The notes: a model not told the origin generated them from the letters alone. Shown: positions 1 through 8,770, numbered from the stretch's first letter. The stretch: 35,058 nt of DNA from Actinomycetes bacterium (GCA_021796535.1 JAKABW010000018.1:1-35058), one strand, 5' to 3'. Numbers and translations: made by a program.

Positions 1-1648
1 CCCCCGATCCTGTTTGAGTAATTGCCGCATTCCATGAATCTGTTACCTGCTGTCCGGAAGGCCATGTCCAGGCAAGTGACCAATTGTTCAATATCGATCC
101 GCTGTTATTGACAATTGTCACATTGGCGGTAAAGCCTCCGGAGTTGGCAGACGTGCTCCACACTGAAGTATCGACTATTTTTACGGAACATGTATTTGTA
201 ACAGTCGGGGCAAGCGTGGTGGTGGGAGCTGCAGTTGTTGTGGTGGGTGCTGCCGTGGTCGTGGTGGGTGCGGCAGTGGTGGTGGTCGGAGCGGCAGTGG
301 TCGTGGTGGGTGCGGCAGTGGTGGTGGTTGGTGCTGCCGTGGTTGTAGTCGGAGCGGCAGTGGTCGTGGTGGGTGCGGCAGTGGTGGTGGTCGGAGCGGC
401 AGTGGTCGTGGTGACGCCGGAGCTACCACCGGATATACCGTTTGGCTCCACGGAATAGCTGTCAATCGCCAAACCTGTCCCATTCTGCCAAACTTCAAAT
501 CCCATTTCCACATCGATCAAGTAATCGGATGGTGACATATATCCCCTCTGCACAGAATTCAGCGCCAAGTCACCGATGTTGAGATTACTGACAGACGTTC
601 GCCCTGAAGGTGTATATGCACCCTGCATAACATATGAAACTGTTTTCCAGCTTATGCCTTGTTCGTTTGTCTGAGAACCCACCCATATCGTATAGTTAAT
701 CCCGTCGATCGTTGCCGTTCCCACCGGCGATCCCCCAATGGGATAAATAGCTCCATTGTAGTTAAGCCATACCATCAATTCCTCTGCGTTTGGCTGAGTA
801 TTGGTTGTGGGTGTCGAATTGAACCATATGTCATATGCAACGTCATACGTACTTGACCCTGCCACACATGTCAACTTAGGCAATGAATTTGTAGTTCCGT
901 TCCATGTACCGGAACCGCCAAACTGAGTACTGCCTCCCGCGGAAATCGTGCCGTTATAGCTTTCATTGCTGGCCGTTACATTGGCACCCGATTGATTCAA
1001 AATCACGTTATTGGTTGCAGTGACGGTTTGCCCGTCGGCATAAGTCCAGTTAATTTTCCAGCTTGTGTCAGGAGTTGTGCCGGTGTTCGTGACAGTTACC
1101 GTCCATTCAAAGCCGCCGCTGAAAGAAGATCCCACGCTATAAGTCGCAGAGCAGGCACCGCCGGTGTAGGCAAGCTGGGTAGTGGTAACCGAGGTCATCG
1201 GGTTACCGGACGACCCTGAAGAAAAGGTACTTACCTGTCTTGGCAAACCGTTTTGATGCTGGCTGCAAAGGCCCCAGTGACAACCCATATACACAGACGG
1301 ATACCCCCCCGGTGCCCCGCCCGTGTGATCTATCGATGAACTGGATACCTTAAACTCAGGGTTTCCGTTCGTTGTTATCGATTCTGGTTTTGTGGAATCC
1401 CATTCGTTGTTCTGAACCACATAATTGCCGTTGCCGACGGCTGACGTACCCGACGAACCGGTTAACGTAGCAGCGCCGACGTATGTAGTTGAAGTTGTCA
1501 ATGCGTAAGCATCTCCCGTAAAGATGCTCAACAAAGACATTGGAATTGTGAGCAATACAGCGGACAAGCCCGTCAATAACAAAAGAATTTTCTTTCTTCT
1601 GATAAAGCCGAAGAGCGAATTACCGAGTAAATTACGTTTCTTTTTCAT
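1..1648 (-). CDS. Secreted GH12 endoglucanase with internal CBM2 and C-terminal CBM2 (partial)
   Basis: This is a secreted beta-1,4-glucanase, open through the left edge, so its C-terminus is missing. Translating the reverse strand gives a basic N-terminus, a hydrophobic stretch and a likely signal cleavage after DAYA (residue 49). GH12 blocks follow: NNEWDS, GYPSVYMGCHWGLC, then after an interruption YDVAYDIWF, EELMVWLN, and GFEVWQNGTGLAI. The two expected catalytic glutamates are present, at about E290 (EELMVW) and E385 (GFEVW). Residues about 155-262 are a complete CBM2 module bounded by C166 and C261, inserted inside the GH12 fold. After residue 412 come nine TTTTAAP repeats and a second CBM2 beginning near C487 and cut by the window edge. 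The start ATG at 1648 has an AGGGGG ribosome site 5-6 nt upstream and a good promoter at 1677-1705. The role is extracellular cellulose or glucan degradation. Family assignment is firm; substrate is inferred. Confidence 0.9.
   Translation of the reverse strand, partial: MKKKRNLLGNSLFGFIRRKKILLLLTGLSAVLLTIPMSLLSIFTGDAYALTTSTTYVGAATLTGSSGTSAVGNGNYVVQNNEWDSTKPESITTNGNPEFKVSSSSIDHTGGAPGGYPSVYMGCHWGLCSQHQNGLPRQVSTFSSGSSGNPMTSVTTTQLAYTGGACSATYSVGSSFSGGFEWTVTVTNTGTTPDTSWKINWTYADGQTVTATNNVILNQSGANVTASNESYNGTISAGGSTQFGGSGTWNGTTNSLPKLTCVAGSSTYDVAYDIWFNSTPTTNTQPNAEELMVWLNYNGAIYPIGGSPVGTATIDGINYTIWVGSQTNEQGISWKTVSYVMQGAYTPSGRTSVSNLNIGDLALNSVQRGYMSPSDYLIDVEMGFEVWQNGTGLAIDSYSVEPNGISGGSSGVTTTTAAPTTTTAAPTTTTAAPTTTTAAPTTTTAAPTTTTAAPTTTTAAPTTTTAAPTTTTAAPTTTLAPTVTNTCSVKIVDTSVWSTSANSGGFTANVTIVNNSGSILNNWSLAWTWPSGQQVTDSWNAAITQTGSG
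224..412 (-). repeat. Nine 21-bp coding repeats (TTTTAAP linker)
   Basis: Nine in-frame 21-bp units each encode Thr-Thr-Thr-Thr-Ala-Ala-Pro, making a 63-residue flexible linker between the GH12 domain and the C-terminal CBM2. Neighbouring units differ at synonymous positions (GCCGCTCCG versus GCCGCACCC endings), so the array grew by unit duplication with some drift. Thr/Pro linkers of this kind are usual between catalytic and carbohydrate-binding modules in actinobacterial secreted enzymes. It is a coding tandem repeat, not a CRISPR. Confidence 0.95.
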
Positions 1649-1676
1649 AGAAATCCCCCTAGATGGTATTTATGTG

Positions 1677-1705
1677 ATTTTATCATTCGCAGAGTTAACT
1701 GTAAA
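1677..1705 (-). promoter_or_regulatory. Predicted promoter of the cellulase gene
   Basis: On the reverse strand a -35 TTTACA (1705-1700) and a -10 TAAAAT (1682-1677) are separated by exactly 17 nt. Each matches five of six consensus bases. The -10 lies about 28 nt upstream of the ATG at 1648, leaving a short leader that carries the AGGGGG ribosome site. Confidence 0.55.
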
Positions 1706-1745
1706 TGCAGTTTTACCTTGCACACAAAATATCATTGGAAACCCC

Positions 1746-1790
1746 GTATCCGCATCCAAGGGTGAACGGCATGCCTACAAATGCGGATAC
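1746..1790. promoter_or_regulatory. Inverted repeat upstream of the cellulase
   Basis: GTATCCGCAT (1746-1755) is matched by its exact reverse complement ATGCGGATAC (1781-1790) across a 25-nt spacer that itself holds the palindrome GGCATGCC (1768-1775). It lies 41-85 nt upstream of the predicted cellulase -35 and 93 nt past the UPF0182 stop. It could be a regulator site for the cellulase or a stem-loop ending the UPF0182 transcript. No T-tract follows on the reverse strand, which weakens the terminator reading. Confidence 0.45.
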
Positions 1791-1882
1791 ACAAACAAAC
1801 GGCGACCTCAAAACATCTCGGCAAATACTTTTTGCTGTTGAGAGATTGAGTTAAGTCATGAAAGCAGAGTCAGAGTCTCCGA

Positions 1883-4822
1883 TTACATGACGGGCTTTTT
1901 GAACAAATTTTTCACTGACGCGGCGGGGACAGATGAGGAGAGCGTTTTCTTGTGGGTATGGGAGGAGGATCTTTTGGTACTTTGTTTGACGGGTAAATAT
2001 TTACTGAGCAGCTCCTTGGCTTGTAAAACATCCGAAGCAGATTTTTGCTCATAAAGCTGATAATTACCCAAATCTCCTCTTGATAAGTAGCTTTTAGCGA
2101 TCGCCGACTCTTGGGCTGCCATATTGATAAACTTTTGGGCATCGGAAATAGTCGTGAGCGATGACAGGGGTGTTTGATTCCCTGTATGTGCAAATAATTG
2201 CACGATGGCGTCATATGAACCAGACCCCAAAGCCACGCGCCCGTCATAATAAACGGCCACTCCGTATAGTCTTAACACTTGTGAAGACGTTGAGGATATG
2301 TAGACGGGCTCCTCATAGAGCAGAGAATCCGCCAAAGGCAGTATTTCCACCTTCCCTAGGATGACATTAGAACCGATTTTATGTATGGTGGCAGCTAAGT
2401 TAACCATTGCCTTGCTTATCATAATTTGCTGAACAGCAAAAAATGGACCGCTTATATTCCGATCTGAGCCAACATTATATGCATATATATCGCCAAATGA
2501 TTTATAACTGGATGACGCCGTGAGAAACGATGTAAGATTTTCAGCCGGTGCCCCCAAGGAATACGGCACGAGAGGCTCTATCAAATCAAAATTTAAATGA
2601 CCGTCACTCTCAAAAGGCAACATTTCAAAATTAGGCTCAAACGGACCTGTTTCCCCAACAAAAGGAAATTTCTCTTTGCCTTTTTTCAGGACAGCAGCGG
2701 GGGCAACCGGAATTTGCCATGCTTTTAAAGAATTGTAGAGCACGGAAGGGTTTGACACATGATAGATACCGTAAGCGGCTGATTGCAGCATAAACAAACT
2801 TTGTGGATACTCCAGATGCTGTTTGAGAACTGCACTCATGTCGGCAATTGGCTTAAACACACCCGGCAGCGCTTCCTGATACGCTTTTATCATGGGATCA
2901 CTGCCCGGGGTAACATAAAAATTCATTGCTCCGGTGCTCGCATTTTCAACCGCTATGATCCCGTCTCTTACGAAATTATCCTGGACACGCAATGCGGAAT
3001 CAGCCGGCAAGACTGATGAATCCAAGGGCTGGGCGTTGGGGTAATAAGCGCTTGTTGCATAAACGTTGTCCATCCAATAGAGTTGGCCGCCGGCAATTGC
3101 GGGATAGGGATTTGCCGAAACCCTCAAAAAAGGCAAGGCATTTTGCATTTCTTGAGTTACGTTAGTTATCGGGATGAGGTTTGAATTTTGCCCTATTAAA
3201 TTAGAAAACATTATGCTGGCGCTGTCAAAATGTATAGCCGAAGCCATTCTGACCAAAAAAGAACCGAGCCCTATGCCGAGACCGGAATAGGAAATATTTT
3301 TTACGGAAGACGCTCCGGCTTGTTTCTTGGAAGTCGCCGAACCGGGACCGTTGACAATGACATATCTTTCCGGCGCAGCTGAAGAATAATATACTTCTCC
3401 CCCGCTGCCGCTGAGAGACAGCCGGGCGGCGCTCCCGTTCTTTCCCGTACCGGTCAGTACTTCTGGGGCTCCTCTGGCGCTAACGCCGATACCCGACACG
3501 GACACTACCCCCTGCGCGTGGCTGTATGCGATATGTGACAGCACCCAGCTTTTCCCCACCAAAGCCTCGTTGTCGACACTTTGTACACTCATGAGGACGG
3601 GAATTTCGGATTTGCCGACAACGTAGCGATTCACCTGAGGGGGCGTCAATATATAAGGATTTTTTGCATATCCGCCCGCAGATAACGTAGGGACTATCTC
3701 TTCCGGATCCCAAAGCAATACGTTATTGATTTCGTTTGCAAAACTTTTGACAACACCGTAATTGAGGTCTTGATTGGCAGGGAAAGGCAGTGAGGAAACT
3801 CCGGAAATATCGGTGGCATAACGCGTGGCGCTGATATTGTTTTTTATGCTTCCCAGTTCAAGGGTATTTTGTTGAGGTAATACCTGAAACGCTTCCAGTG
3901 CCGCCGGGTAAACTACTTCCAAAGCAAGCACCAGAAAAACCCACAGGCCGGCCGCTATCATCAGCAAGGCCATTTTCCTGTGGTAAATATTGACCACCAA
4001 TACGACAAAAGCTGCCAAAGAAACTATGGCCAGGAGGTTGTCCGCTGGCAAACGTACGTGCATGTCCACATAGCTGGCACCGGCCACCACCCCGTCGTGA
4101 GACAACTCGAGAGTAAATCTGTCCACGTAATAATACGCCCAGGCTCTGAATAGAGCCCAGCCCGCCAAGATCAGAGAAATGTGGGCCAATGCCCTTTGTT
4201 CCATCTTGATTTTTTTTTGTTCTACGCGAATCGCCCCGCTCAAAATATGGCCCGCCAAAGCAAGAACGAACGATACGATAATAATTATCTGTACCCATGA
4301 CACCACGAATGTGAGAAACGGAAGCCTAAAAATAAAGTAGCTTATGTCTCTGTGAAATATGGGGTCGAATTTGTGAAATGCCACGGCATGTTCAAATAAA
4401 AGCCAATTTTTCCACTGTCCAGAAGCACCTATGCCAAAAACAAGAGCAAACAAAAGCGAAAGCAAAAATCTGATGAGGATGCGTCTCGACATCAGCGAAT
4501 GCTGGAATATCTGTATATATTTTTTTTCATAGCCCACAGCAAGCGCCGGTGGGGTAGATCTTTCGATCAGCCATATATTGGTCCAGCAAACCAAAAAACC
4601 CATCACTATAAATGTAGCCCCCAAGCCCAGCTTGTAGGCAAGCATGGTTTTCCATATGCCGGTTACGTGGTATGCCCTAAACCATAAAAAGTTGATATAG
4701 AACCCGGACAGCCCCTGCACTATCAGAATCAATATGAGTATCGAGATCATCACCAAAATCCACTTGGTCGCCCTGTGCTTTTTGACTGGCTTTGCCTGAT
4801 CGATATCGTTTGGTATCCGCAT
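1883..4822 (-). CDS. UPF0182 family membrane protein
   Basis: This is a large integral membrane protein of the UPF0182 (COG1615) family, 979 residues, typical for that family. Roughly seven hydrophobic helices occupy residues 20-310, with recognisable family segments such as GFYINFLWFRAYHVTGIWKT and YYVDRFTLELSHDGVVAGASYVD. A long extracytoplasmic part follows (for example PYILTPPQVNRYVVGKSEIP), and the C-terminus is a Ser/Lys/His-rich tail. Its molecular function is not known. The start lies 4 nt after the stop of the DivIVA-like gene, so the two are probably co-transcribed. In mycobacteria the orthologue (Rv3193c) sits beside a PDZ/Lon-like protease (Rv3194c); here the protease is two genes upstream. 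Family certain, role unknown. Confidence 0.93.
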   Translation of the reverse strand: MRIPNDIDQAKPVKKHRATKWILVMISILILILIVQGLSGFYINFLWFRAYHVTGIWKTMLAYKLGLGATFIVMGFLVCWTNIWLIERSTPPALAVGYEKKYIQIFQHSLMSRRILIRFLLSLLFALVFGIGASGQWKNWLLFEHAVAFHKFDPIFHRDISYFIFRLPFLTFVVSWVQIIIIVSFVLALAGHILSGAIRVEQKKIKMEQRALAHISLILAGWALFRAWAYYYVDRFTLELSHDGVVAGASYVDMHVRLPADNLLAIVSLAAFVVLVVNIYHRKMALLMIAAGLWVFLVLALEVVYPAALEAFQVLPQQNTLELGSIKNNISATRYATDISGVSSLPFPANQDLNYGVVKSFANEINNVLLWDPEEIVPTLSAGGYAKNPYILTPPQVNRYVVGKSEIPVLMSVQSVDNEALVGKSWVLSHIAYSHAQGVVSVSGIGVSARGAPEVLTGTGKNGSAARLSLSGSGGEVYYSSAAPERYVIVNGPGSATSKKQAGASSVKNISYSGLGIGLGSFLVRMASAIHFDSASIMFSNLIGQNSNLIPITNVTQEMQNALPFLRVSANPYPAIAGGQLYWMDNVYATSAYYPNAQPLDSSVLPADSALRVQDNFVRDGIIAVENASTGAMNFYVTPGSDPMIKAYQEALPGVFKPIADMSAVLKQHLEYPQSLFMLQSAAYGIYHVSNPSVLYNSLKAWQIPVAPAAVLKKGKEKFPFVGETGPFEPNFEMLPFESDGHLNFDLIEPLVPYSLGAPAENLTSFLTASSSYKSFGDIYAYNVGSDRNISGPFFAVQQIMISKAMVNLAATIHKIGSNVILGKVEILPLADSLLYEEPVYISSTSSQVLRLYGVAVYYDGRVALGSGSYDAIVQLFAHTGNQTPLSSLTTISDAQKFINMAAQESAIAKSYLSRGDLGNYQLYEQKSASDVLQAKELLSKYLPVKQSTKRSSSHTHKKTLSSSVPAASVKNLFKKPVM

Positions 4823-4826
4823 AAAT

Positions 4827-7295
4827 CTAATCTAGTGTCTGATCAACGACTTTTACCGCACATCTGCATCCGGGATGAGCGGGAGGTATTAAGTGTCCGG
4901 TGGGAAACTGTTTGCCTGCGGGGGTAATAAGCAGAGAATTGTCTTCACAGTCCGGACAGACCTCGCCGTCCATGATCCATTTTAGGCGCGAGCCTTCCTT
5001 GATGGCTTCGTCATATATTCCGCCGGAGGATATCTTTACGACACAATCCCCTACGCTGCGCTCCAGCCTGTCGCCTTTAAGTTCACGATACACGGATGAT
5101 AAATGCTCCATAAAATCTTGTTCGTCTTGAAGGGAATTTCCGTTTTGATATAAGCCGTCCTTCAAAATTGCGGTAACCGGCTCCAAAACGTGAGAAATCA
5201 AAGCATTGGCCTCCTTGTAGAAATCAACGGAAGCGTCCGGAAATACCTGATCGCAGACAGAACATGCTCCCGTTGCCGCAAAAGTTCTCGCACCGGAATA
5301 AAGTTCGGCCAAATAGGAATTGACTTCCTCCATATCGCGTTCGCATAAATCGATGTAACTTGTTTTGGCGTAATCATAAGATCCTTTGTCCCAGGTGAGC
5401 CTCAAATCATCCAAAACGAGATTTTGATGTTGCCTTATCAATTTTTTGGTTTTTTTCAGCAGGTCTTCAACATATTTGGCCAAAAAACCGGGCATGTCTT
5501 CTGTCGCGTCTCCGGGTGCTTTATCGCCGACGGCGACAGATCCGGCACCCGAGTCATTTCCGCCGCTTTCGCCGTACACAAAATCGCTAACGCTCAAAGC
5601 CGTAGGGGATGCCGGGGAGTACGCTCCGGTTTCCGCAAATATATTGTCGTTTGCCCCGCCTCCATTCCCGACGGAGGAATCGGGCTCCGAATGCGTAAGA
5701 TGAGCGGCGTTCCCGCCCAAAACAGAGATGGCCTGACGAACCTCCCTGTCCCTGCTGGCCCGGATCTGGGCAAAGATGGTATCGATGTCGCCTTTGTGTG
5801 GCCTGAAAGAATCTGCCCCATTATCATCGTCACCGCCGGCAAAAACAATCCCCGTCAACGCCCCGTCGCCGGGAATTTCGGCTACGGAAGTTTGAACATT
5901 GGTATTATTCGATCCTATGACAAAAGGTGCATTGACTCCGGTGACGGTGTCGGATTTTTCGGCATTGTTTCCGAACACGGCGTCAAAAGTATGATCTTTA
6001 TCCGCATTGCCCGTCTGATCAACGTCTTCACCGGCAAATACGTTACTTTTGCTTTGGATAAATACGGCTCCGACTTCAGGCATTGCAACAGGCTCTTCTT
6101 CTTGCCTGGCACCGTCATCGGCATGATCCGTTGCCACGACATATAAATCCTCCGCATCTTCCGATGTCTCATCGCCGTTCTCCGCTGCGGCAGCCGGCTT
6201 TGGTGGCATGGAAATTTCGGCGCTTCCCAAAATACGAAATCCGGATTCTTCCTCTGTGTCGTTCCAATATCCGTAAGACAAATGCCCGGTGGTTGCACCG
6301 TCGTCGGCGCGAGCGTCTTCTGTTGTATCGGAAAGAGTTTCAGCCGTGTAATAGGATATAAAATCGTTGATGCCGTTGCTCTCAATATAACCTTCCGGCG
6401 TGTCCGCCGCATCTTCGGTGCCGTCGCCAATGAGGACCTCAAAACCGCTTTCGTCCGCCTCAGCCGAAGTTTCGATTCGGTTTTCGCGGACGGAAAAAAT
6501 ATCTGTGATATTTCCCGTTTCTCTGTCCTTCCGGGAGCCGTCGTCTTCTTCCGGAGAGTACCCATATGCCGACTCTGCCGGAAACAAATCGCCGAAACCG
6601 GGGGCGCTTTCTTCCGCCACCGAGTCGCCGGCCCTGTTGACGCTTTCTTCGGCGTTTGTCAAACTTTCGTTTACTTCCTTAACCGCTTTTTCCGCATTGT
6701 CAAAAATAGTCCGGAAGGTGTCGACGGCCGCCCGCAACTGCCGCACCTGATGAGAAAGCGAGGTTCTGCGCTCCAAAAGATCGTCTAAAATCTTGCGCCG
6801 CGACGCTTTGGCCTCCTCCAGCATGGACATACAGCGTTCTCTGGTTTCCTGAAGTTCTGCTTCGGCCGCCAGCTTTGCCTCTTCGTCAATCCGGCCCGCC
6901 ATTTCCCGCGCTTTTGCGGAAGTTTCCTCCATGACGGCGGAGGCTTCTTTCAGAATTTCGTCGGCTTTCGATTGAGATTGCGCCATTATGTCTTTGGCGG
7001 CTTCATGCGCGGCCCTCAGCACTTTGCCGGATTCCATGCCGATTGCCCTCGACAAAGTTTCCTCGCTGAGCTCCGGCACTTCCGAACGTTTTACGGCTTC
7101 AGCCAATTTGATACGAAAGTCAGTTTCGCGACGCAACATCTTGCGGAAATAAATCTCGACATCAAAGATAAACTCCCTGACTTCGTCCACAGAATAGCCT
7201 TTTCTGGAAACGGTGAATTTTTTTGACAACAGTCGCGAAATGTTTTCTTCCATGGTCTGCGACTCGTCATTTTCAAAAGGTAAGTTTTCCGCCAC
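4827..7295 (-). CDS. DivIVA-domain coiled-coil protein with C-terminal MuF-like domain
   Basis: The 822 residues fall into three parts. Residues 15-70 are a DivIVA head (FTVSRKGYSVDEVREFI at 27-43), the membrane-curvature-binding module of polar and septal scaffolds. Residues 75-225 form a charged Ala/Glu/Lys/Arg-rich coiled coil. Residues 226-610 are acidic, Gly/Asp/Ser/Thr-rich and probably disordered. The last 210 residues resemble the C-terminus of phage Mu gpF-like minor head proteins: LKWIMDGEVCPDCEDN, then GKQF, then PPAHPGCRC (C780, C783, H807, C810, C812), with an extra CxxC at 678-681. Those cysteines and histidine suggest metal binding. The start is a GTG at 7295 with GGAG only 2 nt upstream; the ATG at 7253 is a possible alternative and keeps the DivIVA head. 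The DivIVA call is strong; the MuF call rests on motif pattern and the function is unknown. Confidence 0.82.
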   Translation of the reverse strand: MAENLPFENDESQTMEENISRLLSKKFTVSRKGYSVDEVREFIFDVEIYFRKMLRRETDFRIKLAEAVKRSEVPELSEETLSRAIGMESGKVLRAAHEAAKDIMAQSQSKADEILKEASAVMEETSAKAREMAGRIDEEAKLAAEAELQETRERCMSMLEEAKASRRKILDDLLERRTSLSHQVRQLRAAVDTFRTIFDNAEKAVKEVNESLTNAEESVNRAGDSVAEESAPGFGDLFPAESAYGYSPEEDDGSRKDRETGNITDIFSVRENRIETSAEADESGFEVLIGDGTEDAADTPEGYIESNGINDFISYYTAETLSDTTEDARADDGATTGHLSYGYWNDTEEESGFRILGSAEISMPPKPAAAAENGDETSEDAEDLYVVATDHADDGARQEEEPVAMPEVGAVFIQSKSNVFAGEDVDQTGNADKDHTFDAVFGNNAEKSDTVTGVNAPFVIGSNNTNVQTSVAEIPGDGALTGIVFAGGDDDNGADSFRPHKGDIDTIFAQIRASRDREVRQAISVLGGNAAHLTHSEPDSSVGNGGGANDNIFAETGAYSPASPTALSVSDFVYGESGGNDSGAGSVAVGDKAPGDATEDMPGFLAKYVEDLLKKTKKLIRQHQNLVLDDLRLTWDKGSYDYAKTSYIDLCERDMEEVNSYLAELYSGARTFAATGACSVCDQVFPDASVDFYKEANALISHVLEPVTAILKDGLYQNGNSLQDEQDFMEHLSSVYRELKGDRLERSVGDCVVKISSGGIYDEAIKEGSRLKWIMDGEVCPDCEDNSLLITPAGKQFPTGHLIPPAHPGCRCAVKVVDQTLD

Positions 7296-7582
7296 TTCTC
7301 CAGCCTATGCCCGAAATCATTATTATTCTCAACTTTACCAACTCTTTTTCACATTTACGATATATGTGTAGCGAGATATATTGCATATTCCCCCATAATA
7401 CAATTGCACCGACTCATCGCAAACGACACCAAGCCGAGACACCCCAGAACAAGTAATCACAAAAAAAAGCCCTGTCTGGAAGGAGTTTTTTACGACAAGT
7501 TCTAAGCAAAGGATTCGCCGGAAACCGGATCAAAGACAAAAGAGCGGAAGAAAAATTTATTACTGTTTGCGGACGTAAAAAA

Positions 7583-8770
7583 TTACTTCCGGTGAGGCGT
7601 AATCAATTTACCGCCCATTGTTTCCAGGTATTTGATCACCTGGGCTATGTTTGTCACGCCCACAATCTTGAGGTGTCCGTTGTTTCTCGCTTCGGCCGAT
7701 GCCAAATTCTGCTCTGGGACAAAAAATATGGATGCTCCCGCCCGTTCCACCGCCACCGTCTTTTCTCTTACTCCGCCTATCGGACCGACGGCACCGTTCA
7801 TGGACATGGTTCCCGTTGCCGCCACCTGTCTGCCTGCCGTCAGATTGCCCTTGTCCAATCTGTCCAACAGACCAAGCGTAAAGGCCAGTCCGGCCGAAGG
7901 GCCTATGATGCCCTCTGCGTTTAGATTGATTTTAAAAGGCAGATTCGCCAGTGTGTAATAAGGCTCACTCCCGCCGAGGTAAGGGGCGTAGATCAAGCCC
8001 AGACACCCCTGGACAAAGTTGTGCACTTTGTATAAGGGATACTGTTGATACTCATTGACCGGAAAACAATACAGATACTGCTTTTTACCCCGTGTGATGA
8101 CCCTCTCAGCCCCCAGATTCATCGAAATGTATTTTTCTTTATTCGAGCCAAAATCATGAACTGTCAATATAACGTCTTGACCTGCTTTTTTACTCTTGAT
8201 CAAGTTCCCCAGAGCCCCGAATGTGCCCCCCTTCTTGCCGTCGACGGCCGATATGACATAGTTATCGGCCAGCTCAAGGGCAGCCGGGGAACCTAGCTGC
8301 GGTTGATAGACCACGACGCCGGAGGGAATCGCACGGACATGATATCCGAGCATCTTTAATGCCACATATGTGGCCGCCTGCCTGGCATTTGCCATATCTA
8401 TTACGCCTTGTTCCTGATACTGGGCGGGAGTGGCCACACCGGTTATCTCCGACGACGAGTAAATTTGGTCGTTCGAATCTATCCAGGCATAATAAGGATA
8501 TTCCAACATGCTCATTTGGATCAATTGGACGTCCACCATATCCACTTTGCCGTCTTTGGTGTTGGGATATTTTTTTGGCAACCCTATCAATCCTTCGACA
8601 GAAAAGGCATCGCCTGGGACAATTGCGTATTTTGAAATATTTATCCTGCTCAGGATGAATGCCGCCAACGAAAGAAGCACCAGAACAGAAAAAAATATTT
8701 TGAAAAACCGAAAAGAACGGGAGGAAGTATTTTGAAAAACCGGAGATTTCTCTGAAATATGTTTTCTCAT
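7583..8770 (-). CDS. Membrane-anchored PDZ / Lon-like (S16) serine protease, YlbL family
   Basis: The 395 residues begin with a cytoplasmic basic tail and one membrane helix (about 24-42), followed by the family hallmark YAIVPGDAFSVEG. A PDZ-like segment spans about 160-225 (YVISAVDGKKGGTFGALGNLIK). The C-terminal Lon-type proteolytic domain holds the Ser-Lys dyad: S292 in GPSAGLAFTLGLLD and K337 in GGVREKTVAVERAGA. This domain order matches Bacillus YlbL and Mycobacterium Rv3194c. The active site therefore looks intact and extracytoplasmic. It lies upstream of the DivIVA-MuF and UPF0182 genes on the same strand with a 287-bp gap, so it may have its own transcript. Substrate is unknown. Confidence 0.9.
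   Translation of the reverse strand: MRKHISEKSPVFQNTSSRSFRFFKIFFSVLVLLSLAAFILSRINISKYAIVPGDAFSVEGLIGLPKKYPNTKDGKVDMVDVQLIQMSMLEYPYYAWIDSNDQIYSSSEITGVATPAQYQEQGVIDMANARQAATYVALKMLGYHVRAIPSGVVVYQPQLGSPAALELADNYVISAVDGKKGGTFGALGNLIKSKKAGQDVILTVHDFGSNKEKYISMNLGAERVITRGKKQYLYCFPVNEYQQYPLYKVHNFVQGCLGLIYAPYLGGSEPYYTLANLPFKINLNAEGIIGPSAGLAFTLGLLDRLDKGNLTAGRQVAATGTMSMNGAVGPIGGVREKTVAVERAGASIFFVPEQNLASAEARNNGHLKIVGVTNIAQVIKYLETMGGKLITPHRK

Noticed and set aside
224-412. Possible CRISPR or minisatellite
   Set aside because: Units are directly adjacent 21-bp in-frame codon repeats with no spacers, encoding a secretory linker.
84-458. Forward ORF rich in V/G/A repeats
   Set aside because: It is the antisense reading of the TTTTAAP linker of the cellulase; the reverse frame has clear domains, a signal peptide, promoter and ribosome site.
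4827-5468. Prophage remnant suggested by the MuF-like domain
   Set aside because: No integrase, capsid, portal, terminase or attachment repeats are nearby, and the domain is in frame with a DivIVA protein inside a conserved chromosomal locus.
5424-6146. 240-residue forward ORF inside the DivIVA-MuF gene
   Set aside because: Lies opposite the low-complexity acidic linker, where biased codons keep several frames open; no recognisable domain.
7461-7490. Terminator candidate after the PDZ protease gene
   Set aside because: A run of eight T residues is present on the reverse strand, but the preceding stem has several mismatches, so support is too weak to annotate.
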